A stretch of 64,000 nucleotides of DNA from Xanthobacteraceae bacterium (GTDB taxonomy: Bacteria > Pseudomonadota > Alphaproteobacteria > Rhizobiales > Xanthobacteraceae), in assembly GCA_024508855.1 (NCBI GenBank), contig JANINJ010000088.1, forward strand, positions 1 to 64,000, read 5' to 3'. Made by a program: the position numbers and the translations under genes. This document shows positions 52,004 to 60,191 of the stretch, piece after piece. How positions within the stretch are numbered: the stretch's first letter is position 1; every line of letters begins with the position of its first letter. The notes under the pieces were generated by a model. It did not search any database, was not told the origin of the DNA, and was given only the letters and a program-made list of their open reading frames with translations.

Positions 52004-53533
52004 ATGGGTGATCACTCGCGTCGGGATATTCTGAAAACCTCGCTCGGCCTCGCCGCTGGCGTGGCTTTTATTCCCCTCCAGCACGCGAGTATCGCGATGG
52101 CAGACACAGCATCCTCACCCATGACGGCCGCCGAAATCGTTCAGGCGATTCATGCCAAGAAAATCACCGCCGTCAGCGTGGTGCAGGCCGCGATCGAGCG
52201 CGCCGAGAAACTGAAAGACCTCAACGCGCTGATCTTCCTGAACAAGGATGCGGCACTGGCTGCGGCGCGCGATGTCGATAGCGGCAAGATCACCGGCCCC
52301 CTCGCCGGCCTGCCGATCGTGGTCAAGGACAACATCAACACCAGGGACATGCCGACCACCGGCGGGACGCCCGCGCTACAAAATGCGCGCCCGAAAAACA
52401 ATGCGCCCTCACTGCAGAAACTGATCGATGCCGGCGCCATCATCATCGGCAAGGCTAACATGCACGAACTGGCGTTCGGCATCACCAGCACCAATCTGTC
52501 GCCGTTCGCGGGACCGGTGAAGAATCCCTACGACACCACGCGGATTCCTGGCGGCTCGTCCGGCGGTACAGCCGTTGCCATCGCCGCAGGCATCGTCACC
52601 TGCGGGCTCGGTACCGACACCGGCGGCTCGACCCGCGTTCCGGCTGCGCTCACCGGTATCGTCGGGCTGCGGCCTTCGGTCGGCAACGGCGGTGCGCGGC
52701 GACGCTACAACGACGATCACGCCGTCGTTCCGATCAGCCACACTCGCGATACGGTGGGACCGATGGGCAAGACGGTGGCCGACGTCGCGCTGCTGGATTC
52801 CGTCATCACCGGCACGGTGATGGCGGCGGCCGAGGATCTCAGCGGCAAGCGCCTCGGCGTGCCGCCGTCGATGTGGAGCGGGCTCGACAAGAGCTTGCAG
52901 GATGTCGTTGACGCGGCGCGCAAGAAGCTGACCGATGCCGGAGCCGTTCTCGTCGACAAGGACATCGACGGGCTGTTCGACCTCAACGCCAAGCTGTCGT
53001 TCCCGATTGCGCTGCACGAGCCGATCGAGGACATTCCTGCTTACCTGAAAGCCTCCGGCATCGAAGCGATCACGCTGGCAGATATCGCCGCGAAGATCGC
53101 AAGCCCGGATGTGAAAGGCGCGTTCGGCGCCATCACCGCCGATGCCTTCGGCAAGGCCTATCCGGATGCCGTCGGCACGCTGCGCCCGCAACTGCAGAAG
53201 TTGTACGAGAGCTACTTCCGCGACAACAATCTTGACGCAATCCTGTTTCCGACCACCATCGCCCCCGCCCCAGCGATCGATACCGCCAAAGGCTCCGGCG
53301 AGATGTCGATCAATGGCGGCAAGCCGGTGCCGACCTTCGACACCATGATCCGCAACACCGATCCGGGCAGCAACGCCGGCATTCCGGGCCTGTCGCTGTT
53401 CGCCGGCATGACAGCGAGTGGATTGCCCATTGGGTTGGAAATCGATGGCCCGGTCGGCAGCGACACGACGCTGCTGGGTCTCGGGCTGTCGATGGAAAAG
53501 CTGTTCGGAGACGCGCCATCGCCGAAGGTGTGA
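52004..53533 (+). CDS. Tat-exported amidase-signature hydrolase within the paa operon
   Basis: 509 residues. The N-terminus has SRRDILKTSLGLAAG and a hydrophobic stretch ending near SIAMADT, consistent with a twin-arginine signal, so the enzyme is probably periplasmic. The amidase triad is Lys in PIVVKDNINT, Ser in GTDTGGSTRVPAA and Ser in PGGSSGGTAVAIAAG. It is 36 bases after paaK with a GGAGAG ribosome site, so it is likely part of the paa operon. A substrate such as phenylacetamide would yield phenylacetate for PaaK, which is inference. It could also be a general periplasmic amidase. Confidence 0.87.
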   Translation: MGDHSRRDILKTSLGLAAGVAFIPLQHASIAMADTASSPMTAAEIVQAIHAKKITAVSVVQAAIERAEKLKDLNALIFLNKDAALAAARDVDSGKITGPLAGLPIVVKDNINTRDMPTTGGTPALQNARPKNNAPSLQKLIDAGAIIIGKANMHELAFGITSTNLSPFAGPVKNPYDTTRIPGGSSGGTAVAIAAGIVTCGLGTDTGGSTRVPAALTGIVGLRPSVGNGGARRRYNDDHAVVPISHTRDTVGPMGKTVADVALLDSVITGTVMAAAEDLSGKRLGVPPSMWSGLDKSLQDVVDAARKKLTDAGAVLVDKDIDGLFDLNAKLSFPIALHEPIEDIPAYLKASGIEAITLADIAAKIASPDVKGAFGAITADAFGKAYPDAVGTLRPQLQKLYESYFRDNNLDAILFPTTIAPAPAIDTAKGSGEMSINGGKPVPTFDTMIRNTDPGSNAGIPGLSLFAGMTASGLPIGLEIDGPVGSDTTLLGLGLSMEKLFGDAPSPKV

Positions 53534-53552
53534 CGCGGATATCACGGCCCTC

Positions 53553-53645
53553 TCGTCGTGGCCGGATTTATTCCGGCCATCCACGTCCTGGTAGTGGCTC
53601 AGTAAGAAAGACGTGGATGGCCGGGACGAGCCCGGCCATGACGAA
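53553..53645. repeat. intergenic palindromic repeat, family A copy 3
   Basis: Left hairpin GTGGCCGG...CCGGCCATCCACGTC and right half GACGTGGATGGCCGG...CCCGGCCATGACGA face each other, giving a long inverted repeat of about 93 bases. It matches copies at 617-706 and 12214-12250. It lies between the convergent amidase and paaE genes. Confidence 0.8.
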
Positions 53646-53658
53646 GAAATTTATCGCG

Positions 53659-54741
53659 TTACATCTGGTCGTAATCGACTACGACCTTCGCTGATGCAGG
53701 ATGCGCCTGGCAGGTCAGAATAAAACCCGCTTCAAGCTCCCACGGCTCCAGCGAATAGTTCAGCTCCATCGGCGCATCGCCATCGACCAGCTTGGCGCGG
53801 CAGGTCGAGCACATGCCGCCCTTGCAGGCGAAGGGCAGGTCCATACCCGCACGCAACGCGGCATCGAGGATAGCCTCGCCATCGGCCACCGGCACGTCGC
53901 GGCGCTTGCCGTCGATGATCAGCGAGGCGATTGCCTTCGGCGGTGCGCTCGCCGCAACCACCTTCTTCGGCCGCGGCTTGCCGCCCAATTCGGACACGAA
54001 ACGCTCGACGTGAATGCGCTCGTCGGCAATGCCGATCTCGCGACACGTCACTTCGATCTCCTCGCTCATCCCGATCGGACCACAGATGAACACATGATCG
54101 ATGCTCTCAGCCGGCACCAGCGAGCGCAGCAGTACGCGCACCTTGTCGCCGTCGAGACGACCGTGAAGGATCGGAATATCCTGCTCCTCCTGCGAGATGA
54201 CGTGGAACACCGACAGCCGCTCCATGTAGCGGTCCTTCAGTTCCTCCAGCGCCTCGCGGAAGATGATGCCATCGGTCGTGCGGTTGCCGTAGAACAGGAA
54301 GAACTGGCTGTTCGGCTCGCGCGCCAATACGCCGCGGACGATCGACAGGATCGGCGTGATGCCCGAACCCGCGGCGAAGCCGACATGAATGCGCGCCTCG
54401 TCCGGCTTGTGCACAATGCCGAAGCGTCCGGTCGGCGTCATCACGTCGAGCGCATCGCCCGCCTTCAACTCATCGGCGGCCCAATTCGAGAACGCGCCAC
54501 CATCGACCTTCTTCACCGCGATGCGCAGTTCGCCGTCGTCGGGACCGGAACAGATCGAATAGGAACGGCGAACCTCTTCGCCATCCATGGTCGTGCGCAG
54601 CGTCAGATACTGGCCCGGCGCAAATTCATAGTCGCGCGCCAGCTCCTGCGGAATCGCAAAGGTCAGCGATACTGCGTCGGATGCCTCGCGGCGCAGGTCG
54701 CGGACCGCCAGACGATGAAAGCGCGGAGTGGTCGAAGACAT
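53659..54741 (-). CDS. paaE: phenylacetyl-CoA epoxidase subunit E (reductase)
   Basis: 360 residues. An FAD-binding barrel (RRSYSICSGPDDGELRIAVK) and NAD-binding domain (GFAAGSGITPILSI) are followed by a C-terminal plant-type [2Fe-2S] domain with CKGGMCSTCRAKL and a further Cys in ILTCQAHP. It passes electrons from NADPH to the PaaABC oxygenase. ATG at 54741 is preferred to the GTG one codon upstream. It is the last gene of the leftward paaABCDE operon, 13 bases from paaD. Confidence 0.95.
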   Translation of the reverse strand: MSSTTPRFHRLAVRDLRREASDAVSLTFAIPQELARDYEFAPGQYLTLRTTMDGEEVRRSYSICSGPDDGELRIAVKKVDGGAFSNWAADELKAGDALDVMTPTGRFGIVHKPDEARIHVGFAAGSGITPILSIVRGVLAREPNSQFFLFYGNRTTDGIIFREALEELKDRYMERLSVFHVISQEEQDIPILHGRLDGDKVRVLLRSLVPAESIDHVFICGPIGMSEEIEVTCREIGIADERIHVERFVSELGGKPRPKKVVAASAPPKAIASLIIDGKRRDVPVADGEAILDAALRAGMDLPFACKGGMCSTCRAKLVDGDAPMELNYSLEPWELEAGFILTCQAHPASAKVVVDYDQM

Positions 54742-54754
54742 CACAGCAGAACCA

Positions 54755-55255
54755 TCAATGGCATTTGAAATAATCGAACGGCTCGCGGCAACTCCTGCAG
54801 CGCCACAGCGCCTTGCACGAGGTCGAGCCGAATTCGGACAGCGTCTCGGTGTCGGTCGAGCCGCATTGCGGACAAGCTACCTGCTCGACACCGAACAGCG
54901 CGCGACGGCCGCTACCGGCCTGCGGCGGCGCGATGCCGTAATCCCTCAGCTTGCGGCGGCCATCGTCGCTCATCCAGTCGGTGGTCCAGGCCGGCGACAG
55001 CACCGTGCGCACCTTGGGCTTGCGAAAGCCCGCCCGCGCCAGCGCCACCTCGATCTCGACCGCGATCATGTTCATCGCCGGACAACCTGAATAGGTCGGC
55101 GTGATCGCGATCTCGACCTCACCGTCGTGCACCGTCACGTCGCGCAGCACGCCGAGGTCGGCGATGGTCAGCACCGGGATTTCCGGATCGACCACCTGCG
55201 CTGCCGCGTTCCATGCGCGTTGCCGCAGATCGCTATCGTGGGCGGTGAGGCTCAC
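54755..55255 (-). CDS. paaD: phenylacetyl-CoA epoxidase maturation protein PaaD
   Basis: 166 residues. The N-terminal DUF59/MIP18-like domain opens VVDPEIPVLTIADLGVL and has TPTYSGCPAM with the conserved Cys. The C-terminal zinc ribbon is CPQCGS...CKALWRCRSCREPF. PaaD is thought to help iron-sulfur or di-iron assembly of the epoxidase. The GTG at 55255 overlaps the paaC stop by 4 bases (GTGA) with GGGAG just upstream; the longer frame upstream of it lies inside paaC. Confidence 0.93.
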   Translation of the reverse strand: MSLTAHDSDLRQRAWNAAAQVVDPEIPVLTIADLGVLRDVTVHDGEVEIAITPTYSGCPAMNMIAVEIEVALARAGFRKPKVRTVLSPAWTTDWMSDDGRRKLRDYGIAPPQAGSGRRALFGVEQVACPQCGSTDTETLSEFGSTSCKALWRCRSCREPFDYFKCH

Positions 55256-56028
55256 CACGTCGCTCCCGGAAACGTTCGCTGCATCGATTGCAGTTCGCTG
55301 AGCAGATGGCCGAGATGCTCGGTGTGTTGGCCGATCCGACCGCCCTTTTGCATCCAGTCGTTGGCCGGCAATTTCAGTGTCGCCTCGTCGATCACGCGCG
55401 CCACCGTGGCGAGCCATTGCGTTCGCAGTGACTCCGGATCGATCGCAATGCCGGCGTCGATCAGGCCGCGCTCGCTGTCGTCGACCGCAAACATCTCGCC
55501 AGTGAAGGCCCACAGATCGTCCACCGCCAGCTGCGCGCGGCGATGGCTCTCTTCGGTGCCGTCGCCGAGCCGCACCATCCACTCGGACGAATGCCGCAGA
55601 TGATAGGCGCTCTCCTTCTCGGATTTCGCCGCGATCGCGGCCAGCGTCGTGTCGCGCGAAGCCATCATCGCCCGCCAGTACAGATCGGAAAACGCCGCAT
55701 AGAAGAACTGCCGCGTCATCGTGCGCGCGAAATCGCCGTTGGGCTGCTCCAGCAGCAACAGATTGCGATATTGCCGTACGTCGCGCAGGTACGCGAGCTT
55801 GTCCTCGTCGTTATCCTTGCCCTCCACCTTGGCTGCGTAGCCATAAAGCTCGCGCGCCTGTCCGAGCAGGTCGAGGCCCATATTGGCCATCGCCATGTCT
55901 TCTTCCATCATCGGCGCGTGGCCGCACCATTCCGACAACCGATGGCCGAGAACCAGCGCATCGTCGGCGCGGCGCAGCACGTACAGCACCAGCGGCGTTT
56001 CGGAAACCGTGATCGAAGCTGCGGTCAT
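55252..56028 (-). CDS. paaC: phenylacetyl-CoA epoxidase subunit C (structural)
   Basis: 258 residues, all-helical ferritin-like fold. LGHRLSEWCGHAPMMEEDMAM is the typical opening (given in two parts: LGHRLSEWCGHAP and MMEEDMAM) and HLRHSSEWMVRLGDG lies near 165. PaaC is a paralogue of the catalytic subunit and forms its stable partner. The ATG at 56028 shares one base with the paaB stop (TGATG). Confidence 0.94.
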   Translation of the reverse strand: MTAASITVSETPLVLYVLRRADDALVLGHRLSEWCGHAPMMEEDMAMANMGLDLLGQARELYGYAAKVEGKDNDEDKLAYLRDVRQYRNLLLLEQPNGDFARTMTRQFFYAAFSDLYWRAMMASRDTTLAAIAAKSEKESAYHLRHSSEWMVRLGDGTEESHRRAQLAVDDLWAFTGEMFAVDDSERGLIDAGIAIDPESLRTQWLATVARVIDEATLKLPANDWMQKGGRIGQHTEHLGHLLSELQSMQRTFPGATW

Positions 56029-56315
56029 CACATATGTCCGACTTCTTCCGGCACGTCGTAAAACGTCGGATGCCGGTAGATCTTGGATTCCGCTGGTTCG
56101 AACATCATGCCCTTCTCGGACGGATCGGACGCCGTGATGGCGCTCGACGGCACCACCCAGATCGAAAGCCCCTCGCCGCGCCGCGTGTAGATGTCGCGCG
56201 CTGCCTGCAGCGCCAGCGTTGCATCGGCGGCATGCAGCGAGCCGACATGCTTGTGCGCAAGACCGTTACGGCTGCGGATGAAAACTTCCCAGAGCGGACT
56301 GTTCGGTGTGGCCAT
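56028..56315 (-). CDS. paaB: phenylacetyl-CoA epoxidase subunit B
   Basis: 95 residues, the usual PaaB length. WEVFIRSRNGLAHKHVGSLH followed by ALQAARDIYTRRGEG is characteristic. PaaB bridges PaaAC dimers in the epoxidase complex. The ATG at 56315 is chosen because GGGAGGAAATC precedes it; the upstream frame is the paaA tail. The gap to paaA is 16 bases. Confidence 0.94.
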   Translation of the reverse strand: MATPNSPLWEVFIRSRNGLAHKHVGSLHAADATLALQAARDIYTRRGEGLSIWVVPSSAITASDPSEKGMMFEPAESKIYRHPTFYDVPEEVGHM

Positions 56316-56331
56316 GATTTCCTCCCTGAAA

Positions 56332-57324
56332 CTATTCGGCAGCCTGAGCTGTGCGCCGGCTCTCGCGCTTTGCGGCATAGGCCGCGGCAGCCTCGCGCAC
56401 CCAGGCGCCTTCCTCGTGCGCCTTGCGGCGCGCGGCCAGCCGGTCGCGGTTGCACGGGCCGTTGCCTGCCAGCACCTGCTTGAACTCGGTCCAGTCGATC
56501 TCGCTGTAACGCCAGTGTCCTTCGGAGTCCTGCGTCATGCCGGGATCCGGAATCGTAAGCCCGAGGAACTCCGCCTGCGGCACCGTCGCATCGACGAATT
56601 TCTGGCGCAGTTCGTCATTGGAGAAGCGCTTGATCTTCCATTTGGTCGAGGTGTCGCTGTGCTGGCTCGCCTGATCCGGCGGACCGAACATCATCAGCAC
56701 CGGCCACCACCAGCGATCCAGCGCATTCTGCGCCATCGCCTTCTGCTCCTCGGTGCCACGCGCCAGCGTCAGCATGATCTCGAAACCTTGCCGCTGATGG
56801 AACGACTCTTCCTTGCAGACGCGGATCATCGCGCGCGCATATGGCCCGTACGAACAGCGGCACAGCGGAATCTGATTCATGATCGCCGCGCCATCGACCA
56901 GCCAGCCGATCGCGCCGATGTCGGCCCAAGTCAGCGTCGGATAATTGAAGATCGACGAATATCTGGACTTGCCGCTCAGCATCGCATCGACCAGTTCTTC
57001 GCGCGACGAGCCGAGCGTTTCCGCTGCCGCATAAAGATAGAGACCGTGGCCGCACTCGTCCTGCACCTTGGCAAGCAGCGCCGCCTTGCGCCGCAGCGAC
57101 GGCGCGCGGGTGATCCAGTTGCCTTCCGGCAGCATGCCGACGATTTCGGAATGGGCGTGTTGGGAAATCTGCCGCGTCAGCGTCTTGCGATAGGCCGCGG
57201 GCATCCAGTCGTTCGGCTCGATGCGCTCGTCGGCATCAATGCGGGCCTGAAACGCGGCTGCACGCGTTGCGTCCTCAACGAAACGATCTTCACCGTCGGA
57301 CGAATTGAGCGCCTGCGTATACAT
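56332..57324 (-). CDS. paaA: phenylacetyl-CoA epoxidase catalytic subunit A
   Basis: 330 residues, ferritin-like di-iron fold. Metal ligands are visible in [11 protein letters not shown] and [12 protein letters not shown] (two Glu-x2-His-like pairs). It inserts one oxygen atom of O2 across the phenyl ring of phenylacetyl-CoA to give the 1,2-epoxide. Start ATG 57324 follows AGGGAGGGTCG. It is the first gene of the leftward paaABCDE operon, driven from the AT-rich region at 57325-57432. Confidence 0.95.
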   Translation of the reverse strand: MYTQALNSSDGEDRFVEDATRAAAFQARIDADERIEPNDWMPAAYRKTLTRQISQHAHSEIVGMLPEGNWITRAPSLRRKAALLAKVQDECGHGLYLYAAAETLGSSREELVDAMLSGKSRYSSIFNYPTLTWADIGAIGWLVDGAAIMNQIPLCRCSYGPYARAMIRVCKEESFHQRQGFEIMLTLARGTEEQKAMAQNALDRWWWPVLMMFGPPDQASQHSDTSTKWKIKRFSNDELRQKFVDATVPQAEFLGLTIPDPGMTQDSEGHWRYSEIDWTEFKQVLAGNGPCNRDRLAARRKAHEEGAWVREAAAAYAAKRESRRTAQAAE

Positions 57325-57353
57325 GGGCGACCCTCCCTATGATTTCCCGCCAA

Positions 57354-57396
57354 TGTATAACATAATTAATATTCGTCAAGATATTTTTGTAACATA
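57354..57396 (-). promoter_or_regulatory. AT-rich paaA promoter region with a direct repeat
   Basis: On the minus strand TTGACG (57379-57374) and TATACA (57359-57354) resemble -35 and -10 boxes but with a short 14-base spacer. On the plus strand TAACATA occurs at 57358-57364 and 57390-57396, exactly 32 bases apart (about three turns), flanking the -35. The repeats may be sites for PaaX, encoded next door, or for an activator that corrects the poor spacing. Confidence 0.45.
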
Positions 57397-57432
57397 TTTT
57401 CTGCAAGGACCATCAGATCGCGCCCCTTCCCA

Positions 57433-58299
57433 CTAATCCTGATAGCGGCGTTTCAGCCCGGGACCGGGCGGCGGCAGCGGACCGGCTTCATTCGAGCCAT
57501 TCCGGTCCAGCCACCGTTCGGATGGCCCAAGCAGCCCGAGGAAAATATCGCGGCACAGCCGGCGTGCAGCCGCCGCCGGCCAATCGTGTGGCAGCAGCGC
57601 TGCCGGCAACAGCGGGTCGCGCAGGATGACCCGGCGATAATGGTGGTTCATCAGAATGCGCGCGGTAAATGCTTCGGCGTCGGACAATGGCTCGCTACGA
57701 TCGATCCACTGCCGCAGCGGCTCGAACGTCCGGATGAATTTGAGATAGGCCTCGGCGATACGATCCAGCGGCCAGCTTTCGCTGAGCAAGCGTCGGCCGC
57801 TGTCGTCTTCGGCCGACACTTCGAGCCGAATGGCGCCGCGCGCACTCTCCGGAATGGGAACGCCGGAGGGCGCGACCCAGACGCCCGGCAGCGGACTGCC
57901 AAAGCCGGCATCCTTGAGCGCATCGCGCGACACGTCACGGTCGCCGCCATTGCCGATCAGCAACAGTTCGAAGCGCCCCGTCCAGTCTGGCGCGCGCGGA
58001 TGATAGACGTGGACCATGGCGGCGTCGAAGGTCTCGCGGCCCTTGTCGGCCAACCGGTAAAAGCTGTTGCGACCGACCTTGTTGCGCGCCAGCCAGCCGT
58101 CTGCCGCAAGCCGCGACATCGCCGTGCGCACCACGCCACTGTCGATATCGAGCGTCTCGAAGAATGCCAGCAGCGTACCGAGCCAGACCGAGCCACCGCG
58201 CGGCACGATCGCATCGCCGAACACGGTGATGGCGAGTGACCCGGTGCGGGACGGTTCGCGCTTGAGCTGATCGACGATACGGGTGAGCGGATGGGGCAT
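57433..58299 (-). CDS. paaX: PaaX-family phenylacetate pathway repressor
   Basis: 288 residues. The N-terminal winged-helix region contains RTGSLAITVFGDAIVPRGG and MSRLAADGWLARNKVGRNSFYRL (last part FYRL). The C-terminal domain has HHYRRVILRDPLLPAALLP, typical for PaaX, which senses phenylacetyl-CoA. The start at 58299 or 58311 is not settled. It is upstream of paaA on the same strand with a 108-base gap, and divergent from the TetR-type gene. Confidence 0.9.
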   Translation of the reverse strand: MPHPLTRIVDQLKREPSRTGSLAITVFGDAIVPRGGSVWLGTLLAFFETLDIDSGVVRTAMSRLAADGWLARNKVGRNSFYRLADKGRETFDAAMVHVYHPRAPDWTGRFELLLIGNGGDRDVSRDALKDAGFGSPLPGVWVAPSGVPIPESARGAIRLEVSAEDDSGRRLLSESWPLDRIAEAYLKFIRTFEPLRQWIDRSEPLSDAEAFTARILMNHHYRRVILRDPLLPAALLPHDWPAAAARRLCRDIFLGLLGPSERWLDRNGSNEAGPLPPPGPGLKRRYQD

Positions 58300-58387
58300 C
58301 GTCCACCGCATAGCGCGTTTGGCGCGACGACGCCAAGTTTCGCGTGCGCTCCCTACCCGACCCCGCCGATGCCAGCCGGGGATAATA

Positions 58388-58409
58388 ATTGACCAGTTGG
58401 ACGGTCAAT
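58388..58409. promoter_or_regulatory. perfect 7-bp inverted repeat upstream of paaR
   Basis: ATTGACC (58388-58394) and GGTCAAT (58403-58409) around an 8-base spacer. TTGACC also resembles a -35 box. It shares TAATAATT plus the GACC half-site with the palindrome between paaZ and paaG. It lies about 80 bases upstream of the TetR-type gene, suiting an autoregulatory operator. Confidence 0.55.
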
Positions 58410-58489
58410 GCGAAAGTATTGCCCGACCGCGCGGCCGAACCTCCGCCGGCCACCGGCTTGCCGGACACCAGCGAAGTTTTGGGGACTGC

Positions 58490-59182
58490 ATGGCTCGCAC
58501 GCGCGCGAACGACTACGACAAGAAACGTCTGGGCATTCTCAGCCAATCGGCCGTCTTGTTCGCGCAGCACGGATTCACCGGCACCTCGATCACGATGATC
58601 GCGGAGGCCTGCGGCGTCTCCAAGGCGCTGATGTACCACTATTACAATTCCAAGGATGATGTGCTGTTCGACCTGCTGGCCGATCATCTCAATCATCTCG
58701 TTGCCGTCGTGGAAGCGGCAGCGGTTACAGCGAAGGACGGCAAGGAACGTTTGGTTGCGGTTTCCACCGCATTGCTCGAAGCCTATCGCGGCGCGGATGC
58801 CGAACATCAGGTGCAGATTTCGAGCCTGAAACTGTTGCCGCAAGCGCAGCAGTCCGTGCTGAAAGAGCTCGAGCGCAAGCTGGTCGTGATCTTTTCCGAT
58901 GCGATCGCGGCCGCCCTTCCCGCGATGGCTGACAAGCACGATATCCTGAAGCCGCTGACGATGTCGCTGTTCGGGATGCTGAACTGGCATTACCTGTGGT
59001 TTCGCGACGGCAAGGGCATGTCACGCGAAGCCTATGCGCGCATGGCCGCTGGCCTCGTGCTGGCAGGCGCCGAAGACGCCGTCACCTCGGTCGGCCCGAT
59101 CACTCCAACGGCATCCGCGAAACGCGCTTCGACCAGAAGGAAAACAGAAAAGGCGCGTCCCGTTGCAGGACGCGCCCTCTGA
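58490..59182 (+). CDS. paaR: TetR-family regulator, likely PaaR
   Basis: 230 residues. The N-terminal helix-turn-helix is SAVLFAQHGFTGTSITMIAE then CGVSKALMYHYYNSKDDVLF. The rest is the helical ligand domain. TetR-type PaaR proteins repress phenylacetate genes in several proteobacteria and respond to phenylacetyl-CoA. The ATG at 58490 is set by GGGGACTGC. It is divergent from paaX. The last codons overlap an intrinsic terminator that serves the convergent gene. Confidence 0.87.
   Translation: MARTRANDYDKKRLGILSQSAVLFAQHGFTGTSITMIAEACGVSKALMYHYYNSKDDVLFDLLADHLNHLVAVVEAAAVTAKDGKERLVAVSTALLEAYRGADAEHQVQISSLKLLPQAQQSVLKELERKLVVIFSDAIAAALPAMADKHDILKPLTMSLFGMLNWHYLWFRDGKGMSREAYARMAAGLVLAGAEDAVTSVGPITPTASAKRASTRRKTEKARPVAGRAL
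59139..59176 (-). terminator. intrinsic terminator (minus strand) inside the 3' end of paaR
   Basis: Perfect 9-bp stem GGCGCGTCC (59152-59160) / GGACGCGCC (59168-59176), 7-base loop. On the minus strand it is followed by TTTTCTGTTTTCC. It lies 42 bases after the stop of the leftward alpha/beta hydrolase gene and within the coding end of paaR. The plus strand has only a weak T-run after it. Confidence 0.8.
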
Positions 59183-59217
59183 ATTTCATTCTTGATGTAG
59201 CGCCCAGCGCGCCGCGC

Positions 59218-59988
59218 TTACCTGTCCGGATCCGGATAAACCAGGCTGCGCAAGCCGCCGCGATCGAACGGCTTCCATTCGCCCTCCGGCTGCGCAAGCC
59301 GATCGGCGATCGCATAGACAGCGGCCGGATGATGGCCCATGCCGCAGTGGCTGCTTTCCACTTCGATATTTTCGGAGTGGCTCGACGGCTGCTCCATACA
59401 GCCCTGCCACGCGCAAACGCCATCGGTGCGGCTGAAGATCGCCGTGGTCGGCACCGGCGGCGTTGAAGACAACGCTCCGCCGAAGCGCTCGTCGGCATCA
59501 TCGGCGCGGCGGCCGCTGGTGAATTCATAGACGCGCCACGCATTGGTCGACTTCGGGCTGCCCGCGAACGGACTGCCGAGCGTAATCACCGAGCGCACAT
59601 GATCGGGCATCATCTTGGCGAGCTGACGCGCGTACAATCCGCCGAGACTCCAGCCGATGAGGCTGACCTTGCGGCCGTGTGTTTCGTAAAGTTCGCGGAC
59701 CAGGTCCATCATCGCGGCCTGCACGCCCGGGCGCAGACCGTAGTTGCGGCCCTGGCGCCAACCGCTGACCACATAGCCGCGATTCTTCAGGAAGCTGCGC
59801 AGCGGTCGAGTAGATGTATCACTCGCCATCAGGCCCGGCAGCACCAGGACGGGATGACCGTCGCCGCGCGGCGCAAGACTGAGCATCGGAAGCGCACCAA
59901 GGAAGGCGCCGAGTTCGGGAAGCGCGCGGCCTTCCAGAAACATCAAAGTTCTGGACGGCGGCCGCAACGGCAGGGCAGCAGCGGACAT
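59218..59988 (-). CDS. alpha/beta hydrolase (lipase-like)
   Basis: 256 residues. HPVLVLPGLMASD is the oxyanion region, LIGWSLGGLYARQ carries the nucleophile Ser near 115 and SSHCGMGHHPAA near the C-terminus carries the likely catalytic His. No signal peptide. The start at 59988 has AAAGGAAAC upstream. Substrate unknown; near phasin and PHA synthase genes it might act on acyl esters, but the gene is a separate unit. Confidence 0.85.
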   Translation of the reverse strand: MSAAALPLRPPSRTLMFLEGRALPELGAFLGALPMLSLAPRGDGHPVLVLPGLMASDTSTRPLRSFLKNRGYVVSGWRQGRNYGLRPGVQAAMMDLVRELYETHGRKVSLIGWSLGGLYARQLAKMMPDHVRSVITLGSPFAGSPKSTNAWRVYEFTSGRRADDADERFGGALSSTPPVPTTAIFSRTDGVCAWQGCMEQPSSHSENIEVESSHCGMGHHPAAVYAIADRLAQPEGEWKPFDRGGLRSLVYPDPDR

Positions 59989-60191
59989 CTAGTTTCCTTT
60001 CGTATCCGGCTCCGGTTACCGTCAGGCAACGGGCTCGGCCAATCGATAAAATACGTAAAAGTCTCGCAACGCCCGATGACATACGGCCGTCATATAATAA
60101 GCTATGGACAGGTTTTGCCGATTTCAAGCGCTTTAATGGACTTGCGGGACGCCCGGACGGCTGTCAGCCGCCTTAGGCGAATGACGATTCG

